From positions 47,721,237-47,785,236 of the forward strand of contig NC_080185.1 in the NCBI RefSeq assembly GCF_950295315.1: a stretch of 64,000 nucleotides of DNA, in the 5' to 3' direction. Origin of the DNA: Erinaceus europaeus (taxonomy: Eukaryota; Chordata; Mammalia; Eulipotyphla; Erinaceidae). Of this stretch, positions 55,103-64,000 are shown one piece after another. The notes beneath the pieces are model-generated. The model did not search any database. It worked only from the letters and a program-made list of their open reading frames with translations, and had not been told where the DNA came from. The translations under genes were made by a program, and so were the position numbers. Position 1 is the first letter of the stretch; each line of letters begins with the position of its first letter.

Positions 55103-55896
55103 GCCCACTTTCCCGTATGCCTCTCCCAATCCAAACCAAATAATATTGCATCCGCCGATCACAACCTAACCAATGCAACGATTGCCACCTCAACATGCTT
55201 CACCTCAGACTGTATCCAGAGACTTCACGTGTGGAATGACAACTCTTCAGCTTCATTACTCGGGTGAGACCTTTCCTTTTATAGTACACTCTAATTTCAT
55301 CTCAGGTAGTTTACTTTCTAACAAAGTCCCATAACTTAGATATATACCAGTTTCTGTGAGAGAGAGCTTATGTGCACACGTATCCATAAACTACTGCAAA
55401 ATATATACCTGAAAGCAGTAGTACACTAGAGTTTGCAGTGAGTACCTCCCTAACACTTCCTCTCCACTATTCCAAGCTTGGGATCCATGATTGCTCAACA
55501 AATTGTTTGGCTTCATATGTTAACTCTCTTTTCAATCACCAGGTTCCAGATGCCACCAGGATGCTGGCCAGGCTTCCCTGGATTGAAGACCCCACCAATA
55601 TGTCCTGGAGCTCAGCTTCCCCAGAGACCCACCCGACTAGGGAAAGAGAGAGGGAGACTGGGAGTATGGACCGACCAGTCAACGCCCATGTTCAGCGGGG
55701 AAGCAATTACAGAAGCCAGACCTTCTACCTTCTGCAACCCTCAACGACCCTGGGTCCATGCTCCCAGAGGGCTAGAGAATGGGAAAGCTATCATGGGAGG
55801 GGGTGGGTTATGGGGATTGGGTGGTGGGAATTGTGTGGAGTTGTACCCCTCCTACCTTATGTTTTTGTTCATTAATCCTTTCTTAAATAAAAAATA
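55103..55896 (+). mobile_element. 5'-truncated young L1 (3' UTR only) nested in an L1 5' UTR
   Basis: It matches 24440-25235 of the full-length L1. The 14-bp TSD AAAAAAACCCTTTC is at 55089-55102 and 55897-55910. The L1 5' UTR sequence continues seamlessly after it, matching 18540 onward. Confidence 0.93.
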
Positions 55897-56283
55897 AAAA
55901 AAACCCTTTCCTTTCACTGCCCTTTTATGAATGTTCTTTTTCTTATCTTTTTCTTTTTTTCTCTCTCTCTTTCTTTCTTTTCTTTTTTTTCTTTTTCTCA
56001 TTCTTTTTTTTTATTTTGTGCTGCAGTCTCAACTTTTTTTTTAATTTTTTGGTTTTGTTAATTAATCCTTTCTTAAATAAAATTTAAAAAAAGGAGAGGT
56101 AATTACCAATAATGTAGCCAGCTTGTATATGTCAGACAGATAAAATCAAGACACTTTTTAAAAATATCAATGAGGTGTAGCATATAAATTTTTATTCTGA
56201 TGGACAGACACAAATGAAGATGGGAGAAATGCAAAACCACAGCACTAGATTCAAGGTTTTCAAATAAGGTCCAAATATTCTTT

Positions 56284-56549
56284 TTTAAAAAATATTTATT
56301 TATTCCCTTTTGCTGTTTTATTGTTGTAGTTATTATTGATGTCATCACTGTTGGATAGGACAGAGAGAAATGGAGAGAGGAGGGGAAGACAGAGAGGGGG
56401 AGAAAGATAGACACCTGCAGACCTGCTTTGCCACCTGTGAAGCAACTCCCCTGTAGGTGGGGAGCCAGGGGCTCGAACAGGGATCCTTACACAGGTCCTT
56501 GTGCTTTGCGCCACGTGTGCTTAACCTTCTACGCTACCGCCTGACCCCC
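56284..56549 (-). repeat. Long-family tRNA-derived SINE
   Basis: The 17-bp perfect TSD AGGTCCAAATATTCTTT lies at 56267-56283 and 56550-56566. In reverse it has the T-rich tail, the '(c)tgtaggtggggagcc' body and a head with B box near 56470-56480. Confidence 0.93.
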
Positions 56550-56566
56550 AGGTCCAAATATTCTTT

Positions 56567-57044
56567 CAAGTGCTTCTTAGCACCAAAAATAAGATAGAAA
56601 AGACTGAAGAGACAGCTGCCAGCAGGTAAGTTAGCTTCTTCAGGCTAAGAGCCTTTTGTTAAATATTCAAGGATTTCCTAATTTAGACTGAAAACTGTTG
56701 GTAGCTTACAACTGGCTGTGGTGAGAGATTTTTACACTATGGAAGTCAGCAAATACTTCAAAGCAGTCTTCTCACATATCCCCCACCACACACATACACC
56801 TGTATCTCTGTCCCTATGCTCAGAGTCATTTCACCAGCACATCACAGATCAGTCCCAACGTGTTTCCAAATGTATCTCTGATGTAGATCAGGGTTGACTC
56901 TAAAATCACAGACTTTGACACTGGCACTTTTAAATTCTGAGCTAAAATAGTGCATTCATTAGACCTCATTTCAGAGACTAGGGAACTTGCTACTTTGTTT
57001 TAAATGGTAATGAAGATGCTGTCTTTTCTGGTAAGAAAATGAAC
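56567..57044. other. Unique sequence
   Basis: Nothing recognisable. Confidence 0.4.
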
Positions 57045-57200
57045 TCTGAGTCAGAGGAATTTAGCTTCACTCCCAGTTGGATGCATCTCCAACAGGGAGG
57101 TCTTGGGCTATTCACTTAAGCTCCCCACCCTTATTTGCATAATGAACTACCTTCACAGCTAGTTTTTTCACAAGGTTATTGCAAGGGTGAATGCATCTTA
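57045..57200 (+). repeat. MIR (ancient tRNA-derived SINE)
   Basis: 'ctctgagtcagagg...' followed by 'gtcttgggctattcacttaagctccc' and 'aaggttattgcaagggtgaatg' follow the order of the MIR core and 3' end with the expected heavy divergence. Confidence 0.55.
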
Positions 57201-57553
57201 AATCCAAATGCTAAAATGCTGAAGATGAAAAATAAATAAATAACTCAGAAGATCCACAAAATTAGATATGCATGACATTGCTGCCTTATTGCTTACCCTT
57301 AACTCATAATTTATCCTTTGTCCTTGCAAATTACTGTGTCTCTCCAAGTTCTGGCCCTGCAGCTCCACTTCCTAACTACCCATCACTAACTCTGTTGGGC
57401 AAGGAGGGGAACCTGTGTTTCTTTTGACTACACCACAATGCCTACTACGTAACTGTTTGAGAATCCAACTGGAGCAGATTTCCTGTTTGTCTTTATTTTA
57501 TCATATATTAGCTCCAGTTCAAATTACTCACACAAATCTACAAAAGATAGTTT
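57201..57553. other. Unique sequence before the provirus
   Basis: No element was recognised. The four bases before the LTR are 'tttt' (57550-57553). The matching TSD copy lies outside the window. Confidence 0.4.
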
Positions 57554-58032
57554 TGTTAGAAGGTAAAATATTGTTCCAGAAATAAAAGGGTTAAAAAGTA
57601 AAAATTCGAGAAAATGGGCCCCAGGTGAGGCCAGTAAGCCACTTGTTTGACAAGAATCAGTTATGGAAACATTTCCTGCTGAGGGGAGACAACTACAAAG
57701 TCACAACCCCCTAACCCAACCCACTACATCCTGCTGACCAGGCAGAAGGGGAGATAACCAAAAGGTCACAACCCCTACCCCCCCCCACTTCCTCCTGCTG
57801 TTGCTTGGGAAAAATTTTTAACTAATAAAGCTGACATGATGCTTGTCACTTAGGCCCCTTGTCCTGAGCCCTATATAATCTCAAATAGAAACTGTAATTA
57901 GGGTTGAACATTTCTGACCACTACTGCATTGGTGGCTCAGTGTGTCCATCCCTGGCACCAGCTAATAAAGACTCTGTTGATTTTACATCACTCTGGTCTC
58001 TTGGTGATTTCTGTGGACCACTGGACCCAACA
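57554..58032 (+). repeat. 5' LTR (479 bp)
   Basis: Runs from TGTTAGAAGG to CCCAACA. TATA box 'ctatataatc' at 57872-57878, poly-A signal AATAAA at 57964-57969. These imply R starting near 57900 and U5 from about 57985. The same start is repeated at 63695. Confidence 0.95.
57872..57878 (+). promoter_or_regulatory. TATA box of the proviral LTR
   Basis: 'tatataa' in U3, 86 bp before the AATAAA signal, in the usual arrangement. Confidence 0.8.
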
Positions 58033-58036
58033 TTAA

Positions 58037-58054
58037 TGGGGGCTCGCTCGGGAT
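58037..58054 (+). other. Primer binding site, tRNA-Pro type
   Basis: TGGGGGCTCGCTCGGGAT begins four bases after the LTR end. It differs from the usual proline-tRNA site of gammaretroviruses at two adjacent positions (CT for TC). Confidence 0.9.
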
Positions 58055-58206
58055 TCTCAGATATCATCAACTAGACAGGGTGAGGAGTCTTTCCACTAAC
58101 TAACCTCTGGAGAGAAGCTAGACTACCAACCTGATGTGGAACCCAGGGCCAGTCAGAAAGGATCCATTTTGTAAAGGCAGCAAGAGTCTAGGGGGACGCC
58201 CTGTTT

Positions 58207-58704
58207 ATGACTGCTGTTAGGGTAGAGACGGAAGACGTTCCTCTCTACCCTCTGGGACCCATACGGCATTGGACGCCATTTGGTCTGCTTGAAGTCCCTG
58301 AGGTCAGTGAACTGTCAGGAGACGCAGAACTGAGAGTCCACCAGGAGGCTCTGACGTGGAAGCCAGAGTCAGTTTTGAGAAAGTTGAGACAAATTTTGAA
58401 AACAGGTCGGGGAACCTTTTGTTGTAGCACGCTTGTCTGTCTGTTTGCGGGCCTGTGTTATGTGTTTATTTACTTTCATTTTGCAGGTATGGGCCAGGCA
58501 ACATCCACACTATTAGACCTAGCCCTCAGTCACATGTCTGAGGTTAAGGAGAGGGCTCATAACCTAGGGGTAGATGTCAGGAAATCTAAACTAAGAACCT
58601 TTTGCATTTCATAATGGCCCTCCTTCGGAGTAGAGTGGCCCCGGGAGGGGATTTTCGATCTCCAGGTGGCCCAACACTCGCTCCTCACCCAGCCGCTAGG
58701 CTGA
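58207..58704 (+). pseudogene. gag: gag remnant: upstream in-frame extension plus matrix
   Basis: The matrix start, ATG at 58489-58491, encodes M-G-Q, a myristoylation-type N-terminus. It continues with the usual gammaretroviral matrix pattern to a TAA at 58612-58614, beyond which the same frame continues (W-P-S-F-G-V-E-W-P) to a TGA at 58702-58704. The frame is also open upstream for 94 codons from an ATG at 58207 (a CTG lies at 58201 and a TAG at 58189). That extension ends in a Cys-rich hydrophobic segment (residues about 71-92) directly before M-G-Q. This is the layout of the glycosylated Gag of gammaretroviruses. Matrix would coat the inner membrane of the virion. Everything from p12 to nucleocapsid is deleted. 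Confidence 0.85.
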
Positions 58705-58725
58705 TTAGACAATAAACAGAGCTGG

Positions 58726-58938
58726 GTGCAGGGCGCCACAGGAAAGAAGATCTATAACTGGACCACTAAAAGAAGGGTTAACCTAAGCACAGGCCAGGTC
58801 ACACATTGTTTTATGGTCCTTCTGGAATGTCCAGCACCACTACTAGGACGAGACCTCCTGAACAAAGTAGGGGCTAGGATACATTTTGAAAGGGAAAAGA
58901 TTAGAGTAACTGCCAAAATCAGCCCCTACAAGTCTTGA
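58726..58938 (+). pseudogene. pro: Protease C-terminal remnant
   Basis: An open piece ends with the L-L-G-R-D-L-L pattern typical of the end of gammaretroviral protease. The catalytic D-T/S-G part is missing because the deletion that removed most of gag extends into protease. A TGA at 58936-58938 separates it from RT. Confidence 0.75.
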
Positions 58939-60480
58939 CCATGTCATTGGTAGATGAATACCGCCTCTATGATACAGCAAAGGCTGGGGAAACCTTATCA
59001 GGATGGTGGCTGCAAGCTTATCCCCAGGCATGGGCAGAAACAGGGGGTGCTGGATTGGCAGTGAAACAGGCCCCCCTGTTCATAGAACTTAGACCTGGAG
59101 CTGAACCAGTCCACATTAAACAATACCCAATGACACTGGAAGCAAAGAAGGGAATCACCCCTCACATACAAAACCTTTTAGATCAGGGAATCTTGAGGTA
59201 ATGCAGGTCACTGTGGAACACCCCCTTTTGCCTGTAAAGAAATCTGTAACTGAAGATTATCGGCCTGTACAGGACCTAAGGGAGGTAAATGCCAGAACTA
59301 GGGACATACACCCCACAGTACCTAACCCTTATACTTTATTGTCGGCTCTGGCCCCAACCCATGTTTGGTACACTATACAGGACTTGAAAGATGCATTTTT
59401 CAGCCTGCCACTGGCACCTAAAAGCCAGGAAGTTTTTGCCTTTGAGTGGATCGATGAGTCCCATGGCATCACAGGACAGTTGACCTGGACCAGGCTTCCT
59501 CAGGGATTCAAGAACTCGCCTACTTTGTTCAATGAGGCACTACACTGAGACCTGAGTGAGTACAGAAATGCCCACCCACAGCTGATGCTTCTACAATAAA
59601 TCATGACGTTCTCCTAGCTGCCCCAGATAGGGAACTGTGCATGGAAGGGACTAAGGACTTATTGCAGATACTTGGACAACTGGGATATAGGGCCAGCGCC
59701 AAGAAAGCACAGATCTGCAAAGAAGAGGTTGTCTATTTGGGGTACAAACTGAGAGACGGGCAGAGGTGGCTCACCCAAGCAATGAAGCAGATGATTCTGG
59801 GCATACTGACCCCCACCAATAAGAGGGGGTGCGAGAATTCCTAGGATCGGTGGCGCACTGCCACTTATGTATCCCTGGGTTTGCAGAAATTGCTTGACCC
59901 CTATATGAAGGCGCAGCTGAAAACAGAGAATGGGGGTGGACTGACACTATGGACTTGGCTTTCCGTCAGCTCAAAGAAGCCCTCCTGTTGGCACCTGCCT
60001 TGACCCTCCCAGACCCCACAGAGCCTTTTCAGCTGTTCATAGATGAGAAAAAGGGGATAGCTAAAGGAATATTGACCCAGGTATTGGGACCCTGGAAGCG
60101 GCCAGTTGCTTGTCTATCAAAAAAACTAGACCCAGTGGCAGCAGGATGGCCACCTTGCCTACAAATAATAGCAGCCACAGCTACATTGGTAAAAGATGCA
60201 GATAAGCTGACTTTGGGGCAGTCTCTAAAGATTACCACTCCACATGCTATTGAAGGGGTATTGAAACAACCCCCAGGAAAATGGATGAGTAATGCAAGAC
60301 TAACCCACTTTCAAGGTCTCCTCCTATACTCCCCAAGAATGAAATTCGTAGCCCCATCTGCTTTAAACCCAGCTACCCTCCTCCTGGAAGCAGATTTAGA
60401 AAAGCAGCATGACTGCATGGAGTTGTTAGCAACAGCACAGGTGATCCGAGTGGACCTGAAGGACCAGAAGCTGCCTGATA
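58935..60480 (+). pseudogene. pol: Reverse transcriptase and connection domain, broken
   Basis: RT would copy viral RNA to DNA. The N-terminal part (58935-59201) and fingers/palm (59201-59548) keep D-Y-R-P-V-Q-D-L-R near 59260 and the first catalytic Asp in D-L-K-D-A-F-F near 59383-59403. [10 protein letters not shown] is near 59500. The Y-x-D-D active site near 59595-59608 is destroyed: the Tyr codon is now a stop and one base of the Asp pair is missing. Thumb and connection follow at 59641-59844 and 59949-60480. Frame breaks lie at about 59200, 59546-59548 (TGA), 59595 and 59840-59950. No function is possible. Confidence 0.92.
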
Positions 60481-60900
60481 GTGACTTTGTCTGGTACAAC
60501 GACCGGAGCAGTTATTTAGAGAAAGGAATTCGGTATGTTGGGGCGACCATGGTGAACAGGAAGGGACAGGTAATTTGGAGTCAGGCCCTGCCACCCAGGA
60601 CCTCAGCCCAGAAAGCTGAGTTGATTGCACTAACTGAGGCCCTTAAGAAGGCAGAGGGGAAAAAAGCTCACTGTGTACACAGACAGCAGGTATGCATTTG
60701 CTACTGCCCACGTTCATGGGGCTATTTACTTGGAAAGAGGCCTATTCACAGCAGAAGGGAGAGAAATCAAAAATAAAAAAGAGATACTAGATCTCCTAGA
60801 AGCAGTGATGTTTCCCTCCAAATTGGCTATGATCCATTGTCTGGGACATCAGAAGGGGGAGGACCCCGTGGCTAAGGGAAATCAGGTGGCCGACTGAGTG
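60481..60900 (+). pseudogene. pol: RNase H domain, frameshifted
   Basis: RNase H would remove the RNA strand of the hybrid. The first catalytic Asp is in a W-Y-N-D-R-S-S segment near 60494-60515, where the usual Gly after Asp is Arg. The Glu (A-E-L-I-A-L) is near 60615-60635. The T-D-S-R-Y-A-F segment is in another frame at 60676-60700, after a frameshift at the purine run near 60650-60670. A TGA at 60895-60897 ends it. Confidence 0.88.
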
Positions 60901-62143
60901 GCCAGAGAAGCGGCTAAAGGAAAGAGCGTACTAGTCCTCCAAGGGTCAGGGGCCAGGGAGCTACCACCCCAACCAGAATATGATGAAGAAGACCAACAGT
61001 GGATTCAAGTTCAGGGAGAAACTGAAGAAATTAACTCTTGGACCTACAGCAAAGAGCTGCGGAGCATACTGCTTCCAAAAATGTTGGGTCAGCACCTTCT
61101 ACAAAAGTTCCACAGCAGCACCCACTTGGGAGTAAAAAAAGATGACCCAGCTTTTGCAGAATGCAGATCTTAAGTTCAGAGATAGCCATAAGGAAGCTGA
61201 AGAGATAGTCTGGACCTGCAGGGCCTGCCAGACAATGCAGCAAAGCAGCGCTCAGAAGATAAAAGGGACCAGAGTCAGAGGTGATAGACTGGGGATAATG
61301 TGGGAATTAGACTTCACTGAGGTAAGGCCCGGCAGGTATGGCTATAGATATCTGCTTGTTTTGATAGATACCTTTTCAGGATGGGTAGAGGCTTTCCCCA
61401 CTAAAAATGAGACTGCTAAGACCGTAGTTAAAGTTATTTTAGAAGAAATAGTGCCCTGATACGGAACACCATGGAAGATAAGGTCGGATAATGGGCCAGT
61501 GTTCACGGCCCAGATAACCAGAGATTTAGCAAAACAGTTGGGGATCGATTGGAAATTACATTTGCATATAGTCCCCAAAGTTCAGGACAGGTAGAAAGAA
61601 TGAACAGAACGATTAAGGAGACCCTATCCAAATTGGCAATAGAGACTGGCAGAGACTGGGTGACCCTCCTTCCCTTCACTCTGTTTAAGGTCAGAAATAC
61701 TCCCTATACTAGCGGGTACACTCCTTATGAAATACTGTATGGGAGGCCTCCTCCCGTAATGCCACTACATCCTAAAGTTACAAACACTGAGGGAGAAGAT
61801 TTGGCCAGCGCCCTAAAAGCCCTGGCAATGCAAGCATTTGGAAAATGGTCAAGCAAATATATGATAAAGAAAAAGAAACCTGGGGCCCCGTTGGTTTGGG
61901 ACATAAATTCAATCCAGGAGATTGGGTCTGGGTAAAGAGGCACCAAGTGAGAACACTGGAGCCCAAATGGAAAGGCCCATATCAAGTTTTTTTGTTACCC
62001 CCACTGCTTTAAAGGTTGATGGACTAACTCCCTGGGTTCACTACAGCCACACTAAAAAGGCCAGTCTGGAGCACGTTCCTGGCTGGACGGTGGAGCGGGA
62101 TCCTGAGAAACCATTACGTGTCCGCCTAAAGAAGAAAACATGA
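60901..62143 (+). pseudogene. pol: Integrase, frameshifted
   Basis: Zinc-binding region: histidines near 61110-61130 and C-x2-C (T-C-R-A-C) near 61213-61227. The catalytic triad is all present but spread over frames: D in L-D-F-T-E-V (near 61308-61325), D in S-D-N-G-P (near 61485-61499), and E in G-Q-V-E-R-M-N (near 61585-61605). Breaks: TAA at 61171-61173, TGA at 61457-61459, a frameshift near 61545 and another near 61930. The C-terminal domain has G-P-Y near 61976-61984 and L-K-V-D-G near 62010-62024. The TGA stop (62141-62143) overlaps the env ATG by two bases (ATGA). Confidence 0.92.
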
Positions 62144-63648
62144 GGCTGAAAAACTGTGTGCTCCAGGGGTCCTTCTTCTGGATTGTATTGTCAACCGGAA
62201 TGAGGTACTTTGTGACCCTGACCAGCAGCGTCCCACGACGGAAGAGGTACAGTGGTGGGGTCTCCCTTTGGCCCCCACACAGCACCCCAGGTTCAGCCTC
62301 AAGGAGATGCCGGCCTTGAAGCTACCCCAGCACATCCCGGCCCCGCCCCCAGCAGGGGGCATTTGACTTTAAGAGATTAGCAGACGGGGGATTCTTCAAG
62401 GCTTTCGAAGAATATGTCGGGTCTGTACCTGGGACCCAGCTGCCTGAGGGGCCAACTAATCCCCCGGACACTGGCCCTAAGAGGACTGAGCCACCTGCTC
62501 CCCCCCCCCCCACAAGGAACAGCAGCGTCTAACTTCCCCGCCGACCTCTCAGCTGTGGCCACTGATTAAAGGAACTTTTCGAGTCCTAAATAGGACTCGC
62601 CCTGAACTAACACAGCCCGGTTGGTTATGCTTTGATATTCTGCCCTCCTTTCATGAGGTAGTAGCAATAACAAACCCTGGCCCTAGCTTGCCATCTGTTC
62701 CCTTTGGAGACTCTTCCCCACTACAGGGATGTCCAGATGACCAGAGACTGGGAGCAAAAATCTCTCCCCTCGAGATCAAGGGAAACAGGACGTATATTGT
62801 CAGTGGCACACTGACGGTGCAGGTAGACTACCCCTGTAATAGCAGCTCCACCTTTATAGTAAAGTGGAGTGACCAGGGTTATTACAAAGCCCTGGAAGGA
62901 ATGTGGTGGACATGCAAACAGCTAGGACTGAGAAGGTGTATCCCAAAACAGATGCTTGACCCCTCGGGAGATTACTGCCTGCAGGTGATGATCTTACCTA
63001 AGATTATGTATCACTCTGGAAATCTCTTCCTAGAAGAAGATTCCCAACCTGCAGTACAGCTCCGACCAAAACGGGCCATTGGGGTAGTAATTGTCATGGT
63101 AGCCACCCTCCTGGGGGCTGCAGGAGCAGTCCTAGGAGGAGTGGCCTTGGGGACCCAGGAAAGACGTCTCATGTCCCTGAGAGAGGTGGTAGATGCTGAC
63201 CTCGAACAGATTGAACAGTATCTCTAGCCTTGGACAATCTTTCACCTCCCTGTCAGAGGTAGTCTTACAGAACAGATGAGCATTAGATCTTTACCTTCGA
63301 CAGGGAGGCCTTTGTACAGCACTAGGAGAAGAATGCTGCTTCTCTGCTGACCACACAGGGGTGGTAAGAGATTCCATGTAGAAACTGAAAGAAGGGCTTG
63401 AAAAGAGTAAAAGAGAGAGGCTCCAAAGACAGGGTTGGTTTGAGTCTTGGTTTAACTTTTCCCCACGGTTAACCACCTTACTCAGCTCCCTGATAGGACC
63501 TATTGTGTTGCTCCTCCTGGTGGTCACCTTTGGGCCTTGCCTGTTAAATAAGCTTGTGACATTTGTCAAAGGCAGAATAGAGACCGTTCCTGGTCGTCAG
63601 AAAGCATCAGCTACACCAATATCAGGGAGTAAGACAAGACGAAGCTGA
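62140..63648 (+). pseudogene. env: Envelope (SU and TM), broken
   Basis: The ATG at 62140 starts a short basic-then-hydrophobic signal-peptide-like segment, and the frame is lost by about 62330. A proline-rich stretch (about 62440-62520) matches the gammaretroviral SU hinge. The piece 62688-63227 is open for 180 codons. It holds two N-glycosylation sites, the R-P-K-R cleavage site (63063-63074), the fusion peptide with A/G/V/L-rich sequence (63075-63150) and the start of the TM coiled coil. A one-base shift at about 63215-63228 follows. TM then continues with a stop near 63277, the C-x6-C-C motif near 63325-63351, another stop near 63378, the membrane span (about 63480-63545) and an end at the TGA 63646-63648. 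Env would mediate attachment and fusion. This copy cannot make a complete protein. Confidence 0.9.
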
Positions 63649-63679
63649 AATATAGCTAAGATTAGCTATGAAATATATA

Positions 63680-63694
63680 AAAAGGGGAGGAAAT
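63680..63694 (+). other. Polypurine tract
   Basis: 'aaaaaggggaggaaa' directly precedes the 3' LTR and would prime plus-strand DNA synthesis. Confidence 0.92.
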
Positions 63695-64000
63695 GTTAGA
63701 AGGTAAAATATTGTTCCAGAAATAAAAGGGTTAAAAAGTAAAAATTTGAGAAAATGGGCCCCTGGAAGGCCAGTAAGCCACTTGTTTGACAAGAATCAGT
63801 TGAGGAAACATTTCCTGCTGAGGGGAGACAACTACAAAGTCACAACCCCGTAACCCAACCTGCTCCATCCTGCTGGCCAGGCAGAAGGGGAGATAACCAA
63901 AAGGTCACAACCCCTATTCACCCCCCACCCCCCTTCCTCCTGCTGTTGTTTGGGAAAAATTTTTAACTAATAAAGCTGACATGATGCTTGTCACTTAGGC
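63695..64000 (+). repeat. 3' LTR, first 306 bp (window ends)
   Basis: It repeats the start of the 5' LTR with roughly 4% differences by eye and a length difference in the C-run near 63922-63934. The rest, including TATA and the poly-A signal, is outside the window. Confidence 0.95.

Larger units (their letters stand above)
54239..56085 (+). mobile_element. ORF-less L1 derivative: two 5' UTR units fused to the L1 3' end
   Basis: The TSD AAAAAAAGGAGA lies at 54227-54238 and 56086-56097. Between them are a first 5' UTR unit (54239 to about 54675), a second 5' UTR unit (about 54676-55088, continuing at 55911 to about 56020), and only the last ~40 bp of the L1 3' UTR (about 56049-56085) with AATAAA and poly-A. 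ORF1 and ORF2 are absent. A separate L1 3' UTR (55103-55896) interrupts it. Without that insert the element is about 1.04 kb. Confidence 0.85.
57554..64000 (+). mobile_element. Class I ERV provirus, degraded, 3' LTR cut by window end
   Basis: Complete order: 5' LTR, proline-type PBS, leader, gag (matrix only), protease end, RT, RNase H, integrase, env SU and TM, polypurine tract, 3' LTR. Gag capsid, nucleocapsid and the protease start are deleted, and pol and env carry many stops and frameshifts. Over the ~300 bp of LTR visible at both ends I count roughly a dozen substitutions (about 4%) plus small indels. The insertion is thus clearly old enough to be fixed or nearly so, but younger than the minus-strand ERV cluster at 4-13 kb. 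Confidence 0.95.

Overview
This window is non-coding, repeat-dense mammalian DNA. I found no host protein-coding gene, rRNA, tRNA gene or CRISPR array. Nearly all recognisable sequence is retroelements: LINE-1 (L1) copies of several ages, tRNA-derived SINEs, and endogenous retroviruses (ERVs) of class I (gammaretrovirus-like) and class II (betaretrovirus-like). The SINE head (tRNA-like B box followed by a 'ccccggctccccacctgcagggg' type body), the L1 with a roughly 1.3 kb 3' UTR, and the lack of Alu, B1 or B2 point to an insectivore. From memory of its SINEs I would guess a hedgehog (Erinaceidae), with moderate confidence.

Layout. 1-3.6 kb: SINE fragments and a both-ends-truncated L1 ORF2. 3.6-13.7 kb: minus-strand ERV cluster. 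A first class I element (LTR 13.7-13.1, leader, gag matrix, then env at 9.9-8.95) shares the LTR at 8.9-8.3 with a second element (gag capsid, RNase H, integrase, env TM fragment, LTR-like region). A fragment resembling class II integrase lies between the gag and env parts of the first. 14-18 kb: an old L1 holding a SINE that itself holds a solo LTR. 18.08-25.29 kb: a full-length but mutated L1 with a 12-bp target-site duplication (TSD) and a candidate 3' transduction. 25.3-29.8 kb: older L1 3' UTR copies split by a 2.4 kb class II LTR element without pol. 29.8-43.2 kb: SINEs, L1 tails, two 5'-inverted L1 inserts, a strongly G-skewed stretch, and unique sequence. 43.22-46.68 kb: a young 5'-truncated L1 with a 921-codon open ORF2. 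46.7-54.2 kb: mostly unique DNA with SINEs and L1 tails. 54.24-56.09 kb: an L1 derivative with no ORFs, made of two 5' UTR units joined to the L1 3' end, itself split by an L1 3' UTR insert. 56.6-57.55 kb: unique DNA with a MIR. 57.55-64.0 kb: a plus-strand class I provirus with 5' LTR, proline-type PBS, degraded gag-pol-env and a 3' LTR cut by the window end.

How it works together: the elements are parasites recording a history of nested insertions, dated relative to each other by TSDs. L1 ORF2 protein would be the machinery that mobilised the SINEs and L1 tails. All ERV coding regions here carry inactivating lesions. The most notable points are the ORF-less L1 derivative, chimeric and transduced L1 3' ends, an L1 ORF2 whose first ATG comes from the target-site duplication, a glycoGag-like in-frame extension upstream of gag in the right-hand provirus, and a class II LTR element flanked by a 49-bp direct repeat.
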